Below, one piece after another: positions 51,195-59,350 of a DNA stretch of 60,959 bases (positions are counted from its first letter, which is position 1; each line of letters begins with the position of its first letter). The DNA lies in the NCBI GenBank assembly GCA_030835305.1, contig JAURPJ010000017.1, forward strand, positions 1-60,959. Reading direction: 5' to 3'. Position numbers and translations under genes: made by a program. The notes under the pieces are model-generated. The model searched no databases, was not told the origin of the DNA, and saw nothing but the letters and a program-made list of their open reading frames with translations. Origin of the DNA: Verrucomicrobiota bacterium. GTDB taxonomy: Bacteria; Verrucomicrobiota; Verrucomicrobiia; Verrucomicrobiales; Akkermansiaceae.

Positions 51195-54100
51195 TTACTC
51201 GATTCTCACCTCAATACGAAAGAACTTTCGCGGCGCAGGAAGCGTGGTGAAAATGGCGGACAAGTTGGTTCCAGTGCCCGCCAAGGGGAAGCCAATATCG
51301 GTCCAGGTGCCGGCCAAGTTTTCGTTGAATTGGACTTGGTAGATCGCACCTTGTGCGGACGGCCATGTTAGCTGGAGCTCGTCGGGCGGGAGCAAAGTGA
51401 TAGTTGGTTGATGTGGGAGTATGAGGGTTGGATGGGATCTGGCTTTATACTCCTCGAGGTTTGTCGTCCCGTCGCTGTCTGGGTCACCGGCAGCTCCTTG
51501 GTTGGGATCGATCTTGCCGTCGTCGTTCGGATCCAGCCCATGATAAATTTCCCAACTGTTGGGCAGGCCGTCACCATCGTTGTCGTTGCCATTGTAGCGC
51601 AGGGTGAGGAATTGCTCCGCCGTTTGATATGCGCGGTTGCTCAAGGGCTGGGCGGCGAGGCTTAGGACAGTGTCGCCCGACGACAAGGTTGTGTTGTAGC
51701 GCCAGGTTCCGTTAGTAGAATCAAGGGACACCCCGGCGGTGCTCTTGTTCACTAGGACCCGATGTGTGCCGGGAACGACGACGCCTGAAAGCTCTATCTC
51801 GGGAAACGGCTGCCAGTAGATCCCGCCGATTTCGGACGCGATCGGTGTTGGAGAGAAGCTCGCGGTGGCGTCCACGAGGTAGCCGATCTGCTGCTCCACG
51901 ATGTTGCGTCGCAAATTCAAATACTCATTGGTCGTCGCCGGTGAGCCCTGATCCGGCGGGCTCAGTCCGCCGGGATCGATCAATTGAAAGTGATCATTGA
52001 TGGCGTTCATCAGTCTGGAAGGAAGAAACCATCCGTCTAGTTCGTCGACCAAAATCTGGTAATAACGTCGTTGGAAATATGGAGTGCGCATCAAGGCCTC
52101 CAGCGCTTCCAGCCCCGCTGGCCATTCGGGGCGCGGCCGCGGAGTGTCCACGTGAACCGGCATGCCGAGGCTCGCCGGTTCCCACGTCGCATCGAGATCG
52201 AGCGGTTCCAGCCTCAGAAGACCGGAGTCCGGATGCAGATAAACGGCGTGATTGCCGCTAATGCCTCCGAGGATCGTTTCGTTGTTTCCAAGCAAGACCA
52301 TCGAGGCAGCCCAGCTCAGCCACTGGTCCGGTTCGATGACCTGCCGCACCGCCGCAGCGTAGTCCAGCTGGTTCGTGTTTCGAACCACATCGAGCACCTC
52401 CAGAATTTCAGGAGAGACAACCCCCGTGTCTCCTTCGCCCCAACTTTCGTAAAAAGTCCCGGTGGACGCGCCGCGGTGGTTTCTTTCCAGGTAGTCACCC
52501 CCGATCCGCTCTGCCCAAAGATATGGTCCTTGGTCCCGGTGGTTTACGTGCAAGCGAATGGCCTGGAGCTCGGGGACCGCGAAGCCTACTTCCTTGACGT
52601 ATTCCGTGGCCAGCCACTCCGGTCCGGGCCGCTTACCGTTAAAATTTAAGCGGTCCTCGCCCGCAAAAGGATGATCGTGCCTCAGGTCGATTCGGTAAGA
52701 CTTGACCGACCACTGTCGCTTGAGCGTGCCTCGGTATCGATACCTGGCAAAAGGAAAGACCTCGTCGCCATAGGTCATCGTGATGGGCAGAAGTTCGTCG
52801 CTCGAGAGCTCGCGTGCCTGCAATTCGTCCTGCGTCTCCCGGGGAACCAGTAAGCGGAATGACGGCACACTTTTCGGCGTGGGGGAGTCAAGGCAGAGGT
52901 AGCGCAGCGTGAAAGGAACCTGTCCTCCCGAGGCCAGCTGGAAGACGGGCGCTCCCTGGGGCCAGGTGGCGAGGTTGCCAGCGGCGTCTTCCGCTTCGAT
53001 GTAATATTCGATCAAATCACGGTTGCTCTGCGGTGGTATCTCCGCGACCAGATCCGCACCCGAGATCGGTGTCATCGTGATCGAATGAAATTCGGCGTCG
53101 GCGTCTTTCTTCCAACGCAGGTAAACCGGCCGCTCTCCGTTCGATACCCGGGTGCGGATGGTGACCGCCTCGGCGGATGTCGGTGTTACCGGGTAATGCC
53201 CGGCGGAAAAAATGATGGCCGCGGCATTCGAACCCGAACCGTTGGCGGTCCCCGGTGTCCCTCCCGAGGCAACGCTGTTCCCCACCCAGGCTTCCGGGAT
53301 CGCGTTGTCCATCGTCGATGACCTCAACTCGAGCGAAGCGCCGTCACCGTCAGCCGCTCGCGGCCACCGTCCACGATCCCGATAAAAGACCGCGTCCACT
53401 ACATTCCCCATCGCGTCGTGTAGGGCCAAGTTTTCGCCCCGGTTGGAAAGCCGGCGTGAGTCGAAAGGCCCCAGCGAATCCTCCAAGCCATACTTCGCAT
53501 TCACCGAATCTGGATCGTGCGCCACTACCAAGTAAGCCCCCGCAGCGAGGGCCTCGCCGGCTAGGAAGTCGTAGCGTATACCGCCTCTAATTTTCCACCC
53601 GGTTAAATCCACCTCGCCGGGCCCCGCGTTGTAAAGTTCGATGAACTCCTCCGCGTCGTTGTCGCCTGCGGGATGGTACATAATCTCGTTGATGACGACG
53701 GGGGAGGTCGTGGGTGTCCCATTCGGTTGACCTGGCGTGCCGTTGGCGGGATAGAAGCTCCATGACGGAGAGCCATCCGGATAACGCCCCTGCGTCACAT
53801 CGGGCTGCTGGTCGCCGAACACGACCCGACTCTCCACCGTGACTCCGTCAGATTGGGTTAGGAATAGATCCTCCCCTTCGGCCGATAATCCAAAATTGAG
53901 AGGATGGAAAAACACAGCTTCGCCGGGTTGTAGCACCGTGTCCGGAGGGATGATCCATTCCGTCAGCGTCGCTGCGTCGTCCGTCAAATACCAGCCCGAA
54001 ATATCCCGCTCCGTGTCACCGCGATTGTAGAGCTCAATCCAGTCCGTTGTTCCGAGATCCGAGGACGCCAGAAACTCGTTGATCACGACGGATCCTTCCG

Positions 54101-55871
54101 CCACCCCGTTTTTGCGCCCGGGAGTCCCGCCCCGTTCCACGCTTTCGGCCCAATGAGATCCGATGTTGTTGTCGCTGTTTACGTCAATCAACTCCAAGGA
54201 CGATCCGGAACCGTCCGCCCCCAAGGGCCAGCTATTTGCGTTGCGGTATTCCACAGTATCCGCGTCGCCATTGTTCCCGTCGACAAGACGTAATACCGCG
54301 AACTCGTCGCCCAGATCGCCCGACCACGGGCCTAGCACGCCCGAGAGACTATACTTAGTCTCGAGCGAGCCCGGATCCGCTGCCACTACCAGAAAGGAAT
54401 GGGGCTGGATCGTCGTCCCATCCGGGAAATCGAACAAGGTTTCATCCACCAACTTCCAATCCGAAAGGTCGACTGGAGAGTCGCCTCGATTGTACAATTC
54501 GATATACTCCAGGTCGACGGCATCGTTGGTGGGACGATACATGATTTCATTGATAACCACCGAAAGATCCGCCAGTGGGTCTGCTATGTTCAGGGAGTTG
54601 AAGGGCAGAGAATCGGTCGCGTCCGGCTGGCCGTCTCTGTCGCTGTCGTAGTTGGTGGCTGTATCTTCGAACGCTCCAAAGGTTGGCGTAGCGGAGCGGG
54701 CGACCCCGTGGTAATCGGCTGCGGGGGCGAGACGGGGTGTGCCCGCGCTTAAGGCGTGCGAGCCGGGTTGCAGCAAGACATTCTCCGCATTCAAATTCAC
54801 GAATAGGGGATCCGCATTGGTGTTGCCCTCGCCGGGCCAAACTTCGGTACCACCGATTACAGAGTACTTCACATCCAGAAACGACAGAAGGTCCAGCCGG
54901 ATGCTTTCGTCGCAATTCCAAACGATCCCATTCACCCAGTGCCCCCGCGCCCCGCCCATGCCAATTTCCTTTTCGTAGACGCTGACGCCGACCGTGCAGC
55001 TTGCTACGGTATTGTTCGCCATTACCGGGGCTGAACGATCCTTCACCGCGATCCCGATCGGGCAATGCAGCACAACGTTGTTCTCGACCCGGGCATTGGA
55101 ACCTTCGCCCAGCGAGATCCCCTTGTCCGCGCAGCGCCGGATCAGGTTCCCTGAAATATGAGCCGCGCTGCCGCCCAGGTCGATTCCGTCGCCGGAACAA
55201 TATTCAATCATGTTCTGCGCAATATTCGCCGGTTTCAAACCCTCCCCGCTGTATTCTAAGTCCACGTCGATGGCATCGGCGCCGTTGCGAATGTGGTAGA
55301 AGCGATTGCGCGAAATATCTGCGTCGCAGCGCACGGCGTTGACCCCTTCGCCACAGTCCCGAAACAAGGAGTCCGCCAGCCGGATTTTTCCGTCGTAGCA
55401 GCGAATCACTGTGTCCGTGATGGTTTCAAACTCGCAATTTAAAAACTCCAGATCAACTTCCCAGGCCTTTAGGGCAACCTCGTTTGCAGCGTACTCGAAA
55501 CGGCAGAACTCGAACACACTCCTGCTTGAGAATGTCTTCCAAACCCGGGCTCCGGAGAATTCAATCCCCGGCCAGGAGTTCGACCCAGTGGCGCGCGTGA
55601 ATAGAATGGGTTTGGAAGAGGTGCCTTTGGCGAGCAGAGATCCCTCGACTAGAATCGCAGTATCCTCGCCCAGCATCACGGTCACTCCAGCATCGATAGT
55701 CAGCGTTGCGCCCGGCCGGATAATGACCTTTTCAGTGATGGAAACAGGGCTGTCTGAGAGCGTCCATTGTGCATCCGACGAAATTTCAGTTCCGTAGGAA
55801 TGCCCGATCGCAATCATGAGACAGACAGCCTGGATACCAAGCAGTCGATAGATGATCGATCTCGTTCTCAT
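51195..55871 (-). CDS. giant secreted beta-helix/lamin-tail/CotH protein 4
   Basis: ATG 55871 (AAAGGA upstream, signal peptide RLLGIQAVCLMIAIGHSYG) is chosen; the frame is open 636 bases further without coding character. 1558 residues: beta-helix at about 30-400 (IIRPGATLTIDAGVTVML, then turns such as NLIRRCADKGISLGEGSNAR), three lamin-tail domains at about 440-560, 580-690 and 700-830 (VVINEIMYRPTNDAVDLEYI, VVINEFLASSDLGTTDWIEL, VVINEIMYHPAGDNDAEEFI), an Ig-like segment, a CotH domain at about 985-1330 and two Ca-binding segments (DNDGDGLPNSWE, DPDSDGTTNLEE). It ends in the shared module (LQLTWPSAQGAIYQVQFNEN, finishing FFRIEVRIE). CotH motifs: SVKSYRIDLRH, GPYLWAERIGGDYLE and LEPLDLDATW. 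Likely a surface protein with kinase potential. Confidence 0.86.
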   Translation of the reverse strand: MRTRSIIYRLLGIQAVCLMIAIGHSYGTEISSDAQWTLSDSPVSITEKVIIRPGATLTIDAGVTVMLGEDTAILVEGSLLAKGTSSKPILFTRATGSNSWPGIEFSGARVWKTFSSRSVFEFCRFEYAANEVALKAWEVDLEFLNCEFETITDTVIRCYDGKIRLADSLFRDCGEGVNAVRCDADISRNRFYHIRNGADAIDVDLEYSGEGLKPANIAQNMIEYCSGDGIDLGGSAAHISGNLIRRCADKGISLGEGSNARVENNVVLHCPIGIAVKDRSAPVMANNTVASCTVGVSVYEKEIGMGGARGHWVNGIVWNCDESIRLDLLSFLDVKYSVIGGTEVWPGEGNTNADPLFVNLNAENVLLQPGSHALSAGTPRLAPAADYHGVARSATPTFGAFEDTATNYDSDRDGQPDATDSLPFNSLNIADPLADLSVVINEIMYRPTNDAVDLEYIELYNRGDSPVDLSDWKLVDETLFDFPDGTTIQPHSFLVVAADPGSLETKYSLSGVLGPWSGDLGDEFAVLRLVDGNNGDADTVEYRNANSWPLGADGSGSSLELIDVNSDNNIGSHWAESVERGGTPGRKNGVAEGSVVINEFLASSDLGTTDWIELYNRGDTERDISGWYLTDDAATLTEWIIPPDTVLQPGEAVFFHPLNFGLSAEGEDLFLTQSDGVTVESRVVFGDQQPDVTQGRYPDGSPSWSFYPANGTPGQPNGTPTTSPVVINEIMYHPAGDNDAEEFIELYNAGPGEVDLTGWKIRGGIRYDFLAGEALAAGAYLVVAHDPDSVNAKYGLEDSLGPFDSRRLSNRGENLALHDAMGNVVDAVFYRDRGRWPRAADGDGASLELRSSTMDNAIPEAWVGNSVASGGTPGTANGSGSNAAAIIFSAGHYPVTPTSAEAVTIRTRVSNGERPVYLRWKKDADAEFHSITMTPISGADLVAEIPPQSNRDLIEYYIEAEDAAGNLATWPQGAPVFQLASGGQVPFTLRYLCLDSPTPKSVPSFRLLVPRETQDELQARELSSDELLPITMTYGDEVFPFARYRYRGTLKRQWSVKSYRIDLRHDHPFAGEDRLNFNGKRPGPEWLATEYVKEVGFAVPELQAIRLHVNHRDQGPYLWAERIGGDYLERNHRGASTGTFYESWGEGDTGVVSPEILEVLDVVRNTNQLDYAAAVRQVIEPDQWLSWAASMVLLGNNETILGGISGNHAVYLHPDSGLLRLEPLDLDATWEPASLGMPVHVDTPRPRPEWPAGLEALEALMRTPYFQRRYYQILVDELDGWFLPSRLMNAINDHFQLIDPGGLSPPDQGSPATTNEYLNLRRNIVEQQIGYLVDATASFSPTPIASEIGGIYWQPFPEIELSGVVVPGTHRVLVNKSTAGVSLDSTNGTWRYNTTLSSGDTVLSLAAQPLSNRAYQTAEQFLTLRYNGNDNDGDGLPNSWEIYHGLDPNDDGKIDPNQGAAGDPDSDGTTNLEEYKARSHPTLILPHQPTITLLPPDELQLTWPSAQGAIYQVQFNENLAGTWTDIGFPLAGTGTNLSAIFTTLPAPRKFFRIEVRIE

Positions 55872-56351
55872 TTCGATTTCCTTTGGATCATGGCACGTTC
55901 GGTTAGATCGTTGTTCGTCGGGCTTCCTTGCACTTTCGTTAGAGCAGGGTCCAACAGGTTCTCTAAAAATCCCCAGTTCGTGATGTCCGGCAAGACATAT
56001 TTCCGGCCTATCGAGGCACTCAGACTGCTCGGCCGGGATCGGCTTTATCCTCGCAAGGGATGCCTGAGGAAACGCAGAGATTCGGTAGCAAAGCTTTCCT
56101 GATCGCGATATCCGAGAACCTGAAAGACTGGAACGATCTTTGAGTATCTTTGGCGCAGTAGCTCCCGTAAGGGGAATGCCTACCGTGATTAGGTTTCGGA
56201 ACCCGAAAGAAGTGGAGGAATACCGAGGGTCGTGATGAAAAGACCAAGCCTGTCTACAACTATCCTGTCCTGAGTGGTAAGCTTTCCGTTGATCGGGATT
56301 CTCCATACCCAAGGGGCTCGTCAAATCAATAAAACCATTCAGAATCAAATT
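55872..56351. other. divergent intergenic region
   Basis: Holds the promoters of the minus-strand giant and the PhoD-like gene. A short plus-strand frame, open from 56089 to the stop at 56235, reads SLSIFGAVAPVRGMPTVIRF, then RNPKEVEEYRGS. It is coding-like but has no good start and I do not recognise it. No tRNA or obvious palindrome is seen. Confidence 0.3.
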
Positions 56352-57773
56352 ATGAAGACTATCTTCCTCTACTTGACGCTCGGCGCTCTGGCATGGACCG
56401 TACCAGTTTACGCGGAAAAATCTTCCGTGGTTCACATGGCCAACGGGATCAAGATTGGCGAAGTCACATCGAATTCCGCTGTTGTCTGGACTCGTCTCAC
56501 TCTTCACCCCGAGCGCAACATTGATGGGAAGCCGTTTCCCAAGAACGTGAATAGGGAGCGGAAGTCACAAGCGATTGAGGATCTCGCCGCGATGGAGGGC
56601 AGCGTGCCCGGAGTGGCAGGCGAAGTGCGTGTCGGCATCCGTCTTTCCGGTGGCGAGGCTCCTGTGAAATTTTCTGACTGGAAGCCGGTGGCTGCCGGGG
56701 GAAACTTCACCTGTCAGTTTCCGTTGGGTGAATTGAAATCTGGAAACGCGTATTCCGTGGTCGCCCAGGGACGCGGTGCGGGCGCTAGTAAATCGTCTTG
56801 CTCCGTGGATGGATCGTTTCGGACCGCACCGAGCGCGGAAACTCCGGCACACGTGCGCTTCACCGTGGTGACCGGGCAGGATTACCCGCGCCGCGATGAT
56901 CCGGTGAACGGGCACAAGATTTACCCCTTGATGCAGAAGCTCGATCCGGACTTCTTCGTACACACCGGGGACATCGAGTATTACGACAAGCCGCAACCGT
57001 ATGCGGACAATATCGAGTTGGCGCGCTTCAAGTGGAACCGGCTCTATGCGATGCCGTTTCAGCGTGACTTTCACAATCGTACCGCCAGCTATTTCATGAA
57101 GGACGATCATGACACGCTGCGCAACGATTGTTGGCCGGGGCAAAACTATGGCGACTTGACCTGGGAGCAGGGGCTCGCGCTTTTCCCCGAGCAGGTTCCG
57201 ATGGGCAAGAAGACCTACCGCACCGTCCGTTGGGGCAAGGACCTGCAGGTCTGGATGGTCGAAGGCCGGGATTTCCGCAGTCCGAACAAGATACCGGACG
57301 GTCCGGAGAAAACAATCTGGGGAGCGGAGCAGAAACGCTGGTTTTTCGAGACGGTCCGGAAGTCGGATGCCACCTTCCGTATTCTCATCAGCCCGACTCC
57401 CGTGGTCGGGCCGGACCGGGGCGGAAAGAATGACAATCACGCCAACAAGGGCTTCACTCACGAAGGGGATGAGCTCCGCAAGTTCATCGCCTCTCAGAAG
57501 AGCATGTTTGTAGTCTGCGGTGACCGGCACTGGCAGTATGTCTCGCGCGATGCCAAAACCGGCGTGCGTGAGTATTCTTGCGGCCCGACGACCAACAAAC
57601 ACGCCACCGGTTTTAGCGAGAAGAACCGCTCCGGGATGCATCAGTATCTGAAGATAAAAGGCGGCTTTCTGCGGGTAGACGTCAATCGGGTGGGCGGTAA
57701 GCCCCAAGTGATGTTTCGGCACCACGGAGTGGACGGACAAATTCTCAACGAGGATATCCAGTATGGAAAGTAA
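56352..57773 (+). CDS. PhoD-like metallophosphoesterase
   Basis: ATG 56352 starts a signal peptide (KTIFLYLTLGALAWTVPVYA); 473 residues. Residues about 30-180 are the N-terminal Fn3-like domain of PhoD proteins (GIKIGEVTSNSAVVWTRLTL), and about 190-430 the metallophosphatase domain: VVTGQDYPRRDDP, DPDFFVHTGDIEYYD, FMKDDHDTLRNDCWPG, RDFRSPN, and VVCGDRHWQYVS. The usual metal ligands Asp, Asp, Asn/His, and the GDRHW motif are present. It is a likely periplasmic phosphodiesterase or phytase-like enzyme (PF09423 type) for phosphate supply or polymer breakdown. No Pho box was identified. Confidence 0.9.
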   Translation: MKTIFLYLTLGALAWTVPVYAEKSSVVHMANGIKIGEVTSNSAVVWTRLTLHPERNIDGKPFPKNVNRERKSQAIEDLAAMEGSVPGVAGEVRVGIRLSGGEAPVKFSDWKPVAAGGNFTCQFPLGELKSGNAYSVVAQGRGAGASKSSCSVDGSFRTAPSAETPAHVRFTVVTGQDYPRRDDPVNGHKIYPLMQKLDPDFFVHTGDIEYYDKPQPYADNIELARFKWNRLYAMPFQRDFHNRTASYFMKDDHDTLRNDCWPGQNYGDLTWEQGLALFPEQVPMGKKTYRTVRWGKDLQVWMVEGRDFRSPNKIPDGPEKTIWGAEQKRWFFETVRKSDATFRILISPTPVVGPDRGGKNDNHANKGFTHEGDELRKFIASQKSMFVVCGDRHWQYVSRDAKTGVREYSCGPTTNKHATGFSEKNRSGMHQYLKIKGGFLRVDVNRVGGKPQVMFRHHGVDGQILNEDIQYGK

Positions 57774-57822
57774 ACCAGCTTTCCAGCCGTATCGTTCTGG
57801 CGACGAGAGTAACAAGAAATCT

Positions 57823-58278
57823 AAATCGTGAAACAACATGATCGTGGTTTACCAAATCGCCACCTGGGCGAGTGTAGCAAATGTAGACCCACTTGGTTTT
57901 CTCGAAGTCAGGGGCAAACGCGATTCCCAAGACACCTGATTCAACGTTCCAGCTCCATTTCAGGCCCTTCTTAAGGTAATCGACTTCAAGATGGGCCACC
58001 ACTCGCGTGACACCTCTCGTTAGATCAAGCACTTTGATGTTCTCGTGGAGCTCGGCGATGAAAACAAGATCGCCAGCCATCGTCATTTCCATCGGGTTTG
58101 AGCGGTCTGTTGCAACTGTCTCAACCACGAAGTCTTTTGCGGGAGGAAAAAGAGAGTTTGAATCTCCGGTTTTTCCTTTGATCAATGAACTTAAAATGAC
58201 CGTGGAAATCGGAACTAGGAGTCTTGTGTGGCGTATCAGTTTGTGAATACCACCATGCCTCCGAAGAGGCGGTGATGG
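57823..58278 (-). pseudogene. partial duplication of the 5' end of the dehydrogenase gene
   Basis: About 455 bases match 43418-43874 almost base for base in the same order (for example GTGAAACAACATGATCGTGG at both left ends). It covers the first 145 codons of the 41624-43831 gene and its upstream leader. The start codon ATG has become ATA, and after FR (VVSRFRF) the frame enters unrelated sequence and soon stops. An ATG upstream at 58296 restores a 183-codon open frame, but without a standard signal peptide start. Best treated as a non-functional copy. Confidence 0.85.
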
Positions 58279-58379
58279 CAAATAAGCTTCTCTCAAAAGT
58301 GAGAAAGAAGTAAGAATGAGATAATTTTGTATTTTGGCAATAAAAGTGAGTCCTTCCCGTTAGTAACTATTAACCCCCT

Positions 58380-58808
58380 GTGGATGATTCTTTCCTTATC
58401 AGAAAATATTGTAATAAAGGTGATGGCGATGCCGCCATCGAACTGCTGAAGCGATATGAACGTCCCCTCTATCAATACATCTGGCAAATGCTACAACAAC
58501 AAGACTGCGAGGATGTAATGCAGGAGACCTTTAGGAAGGCTCTGAGGGCTCTCACTAACTACCGGGAAGAGAGCCACTTTAAGAGTTGGTTGTTTCGGCT
58601 TGGGAGAAATGAAGCGGTCGATATCATTCGCCGCCGTCGTCGAACGATTGTTGCGGAAGCTCCCGAGGAGTATTTAAGGGGAGTGCAAAATATTGTGTCT
58701 CTGCCCGGACCTTGTGAGTTGATTGAGGAAAGGGAAAGCATTCAGGCTTTTATGAGAGCGATTGCTTCGCTGCCGGAGAAAGAAAAAGAAGCTGAAGTCG
58801 CTGCTTAA
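58380..58808 (+). CDS. ECF sigma factor lacking region 4
   Basis: GTG start; 142 residues. Region 2 is intact (QQDCEDVMQETFRKALRALT, then NYREESHFKSWLFRLGRNEA, VDIIRRRRR). After LPEKEKE the chain ends with EVAA, where region 4 (the helix-turn-helix that reads the -35 element) should begin. In another frame right at this point the DNA reads KKLKSLLNTELGR and stops at 58825-58827, the normal end of such a sigma, one base before the next gene. So an internal deletion of roughly 100 bases with a frame change removed the helix-turn-helix. Either a recent pseudogene or a truncated sigma that can only bind core polymerase or the anti-sigma. Confidence 0.8.
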   Translation: MDDSFLIRKYCNKGDGDAAIELLKRYERPLYQYIWQMLQQQDCEDVMQETFRKALRALTNYREESHFKSWLFRLGRNEAVDIIRRRRRTIVAEAPEEYLRGVQNIVSLPGPCELIEERESIQAFMRAIASLPEKEKEAEVAA

Positions 58809-58828
58809 CACCGAACTGGGTAGGTAAG

Positions 58829-59350
58829 ATGATAAACCAAAAGACGCGAGACGAGATCCTTCTCTATTGGAGTGGAGAGGCTGACGCTGCTCAGGAGGCA
58901 AAGGTTCAAGTTCTGTCGAAAAGCGACCCCGAAGCGCGAGTTTATTTTGAGGAGCTGGGTGTGTTTGATACTCTACGTGATCGTCTGGCGTCACTTCCAC
59001 CAATGACCCCTTCACGATCATTCGCCGAGGGTGTAGTTTCCGAGATATTGGCCGAACAGGGTAGCAGGCGTGCCATCGCGCCGTGGGTTTCTGTGGCTGC
59101 GGCCGTGATCGTCATTCTTGCGGTAGCCAATATGGTGTGGCCCTCGAATGAGGAAGTGGTCCGGGAAGAAACCCAAGAGAAGGGCGTTGTTCTACCTGAA
59201 GCGATGGAAAGGCCAAAGCTCTCGCAGAGGCTTTGTATACGTGAAAGGCATACTGCCCGCATCCAGAAAATTTCGATCGCCCGAGAGAGGGCACGCAAAC
59301 TCAAAATTCGATTAGACCCCCCCCCCAATTATGATCATGAAAATCTATAG
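58829..59350 (+). CDS. membrane protein, probable anti-sigma factor
   Basis: A 173-residue protein. The cytoplasmic N-terminal part has TRDEILLYWSGEADAAQEAK, a pattern like the N-termini of anti-sigma proteins (a zinc-free ZAS-like helix bundle). One transmembrane segment lies at about 88-105 (PWVSVAAAVIVILAVANMVW). A basic periplasmic part (RERARKLKIRLD) follows. The C-terminus is read through a tract of ten C bases (encoding PPP) and overlaps the start of the esterase gene by 20 bases. The neighbouring sigma is truncated, so its control role may be altered. Confidence 0.72.
   Translation: MINQKTRDEILLYWSGEADAAQEAKVQVLSKSDPEARVYFEELGVFDTLRDRLASLPPMTPSRSFAEGVVSEILAEQGSRRAIAPWVSVAAAVIVILAVANMVWPSNEEVVREETQEKGVVLPEAMERPKLSQRLCIRERHTARIQKISIARERARKLKIRLDPPPNYDHENL
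59317..59326 (+). repeat. homopolymeric C10 tract
   Basis: Ten consecutive C bases, five bases before the ATG of the esterase and inside the end of the anti-sigma gene. A tract of this length is prone to slippage. It would change the anti-sigma C-terminus (PPPNYDHENL against PPPQL and stop) and the spacing to the next start codon. Confidence 0.7.

Noticed and set aside
55872-56507. N-terminal extension of the giant minus-strand protein (frame open for 212 more codons)
   Set aside because: The extension has no domain or signal character, overlaps the divergent PhoD-like gene's start, and a good signal peptide with a ribosome-binding site begins at 55871.
56565-57839. Long minus-strand frame of 424 codons opposite the PhoD-like gene
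   Set aside because: A shadow of the GC-rich coding frame; the plus strand carries the full metallophosphatase motifs.
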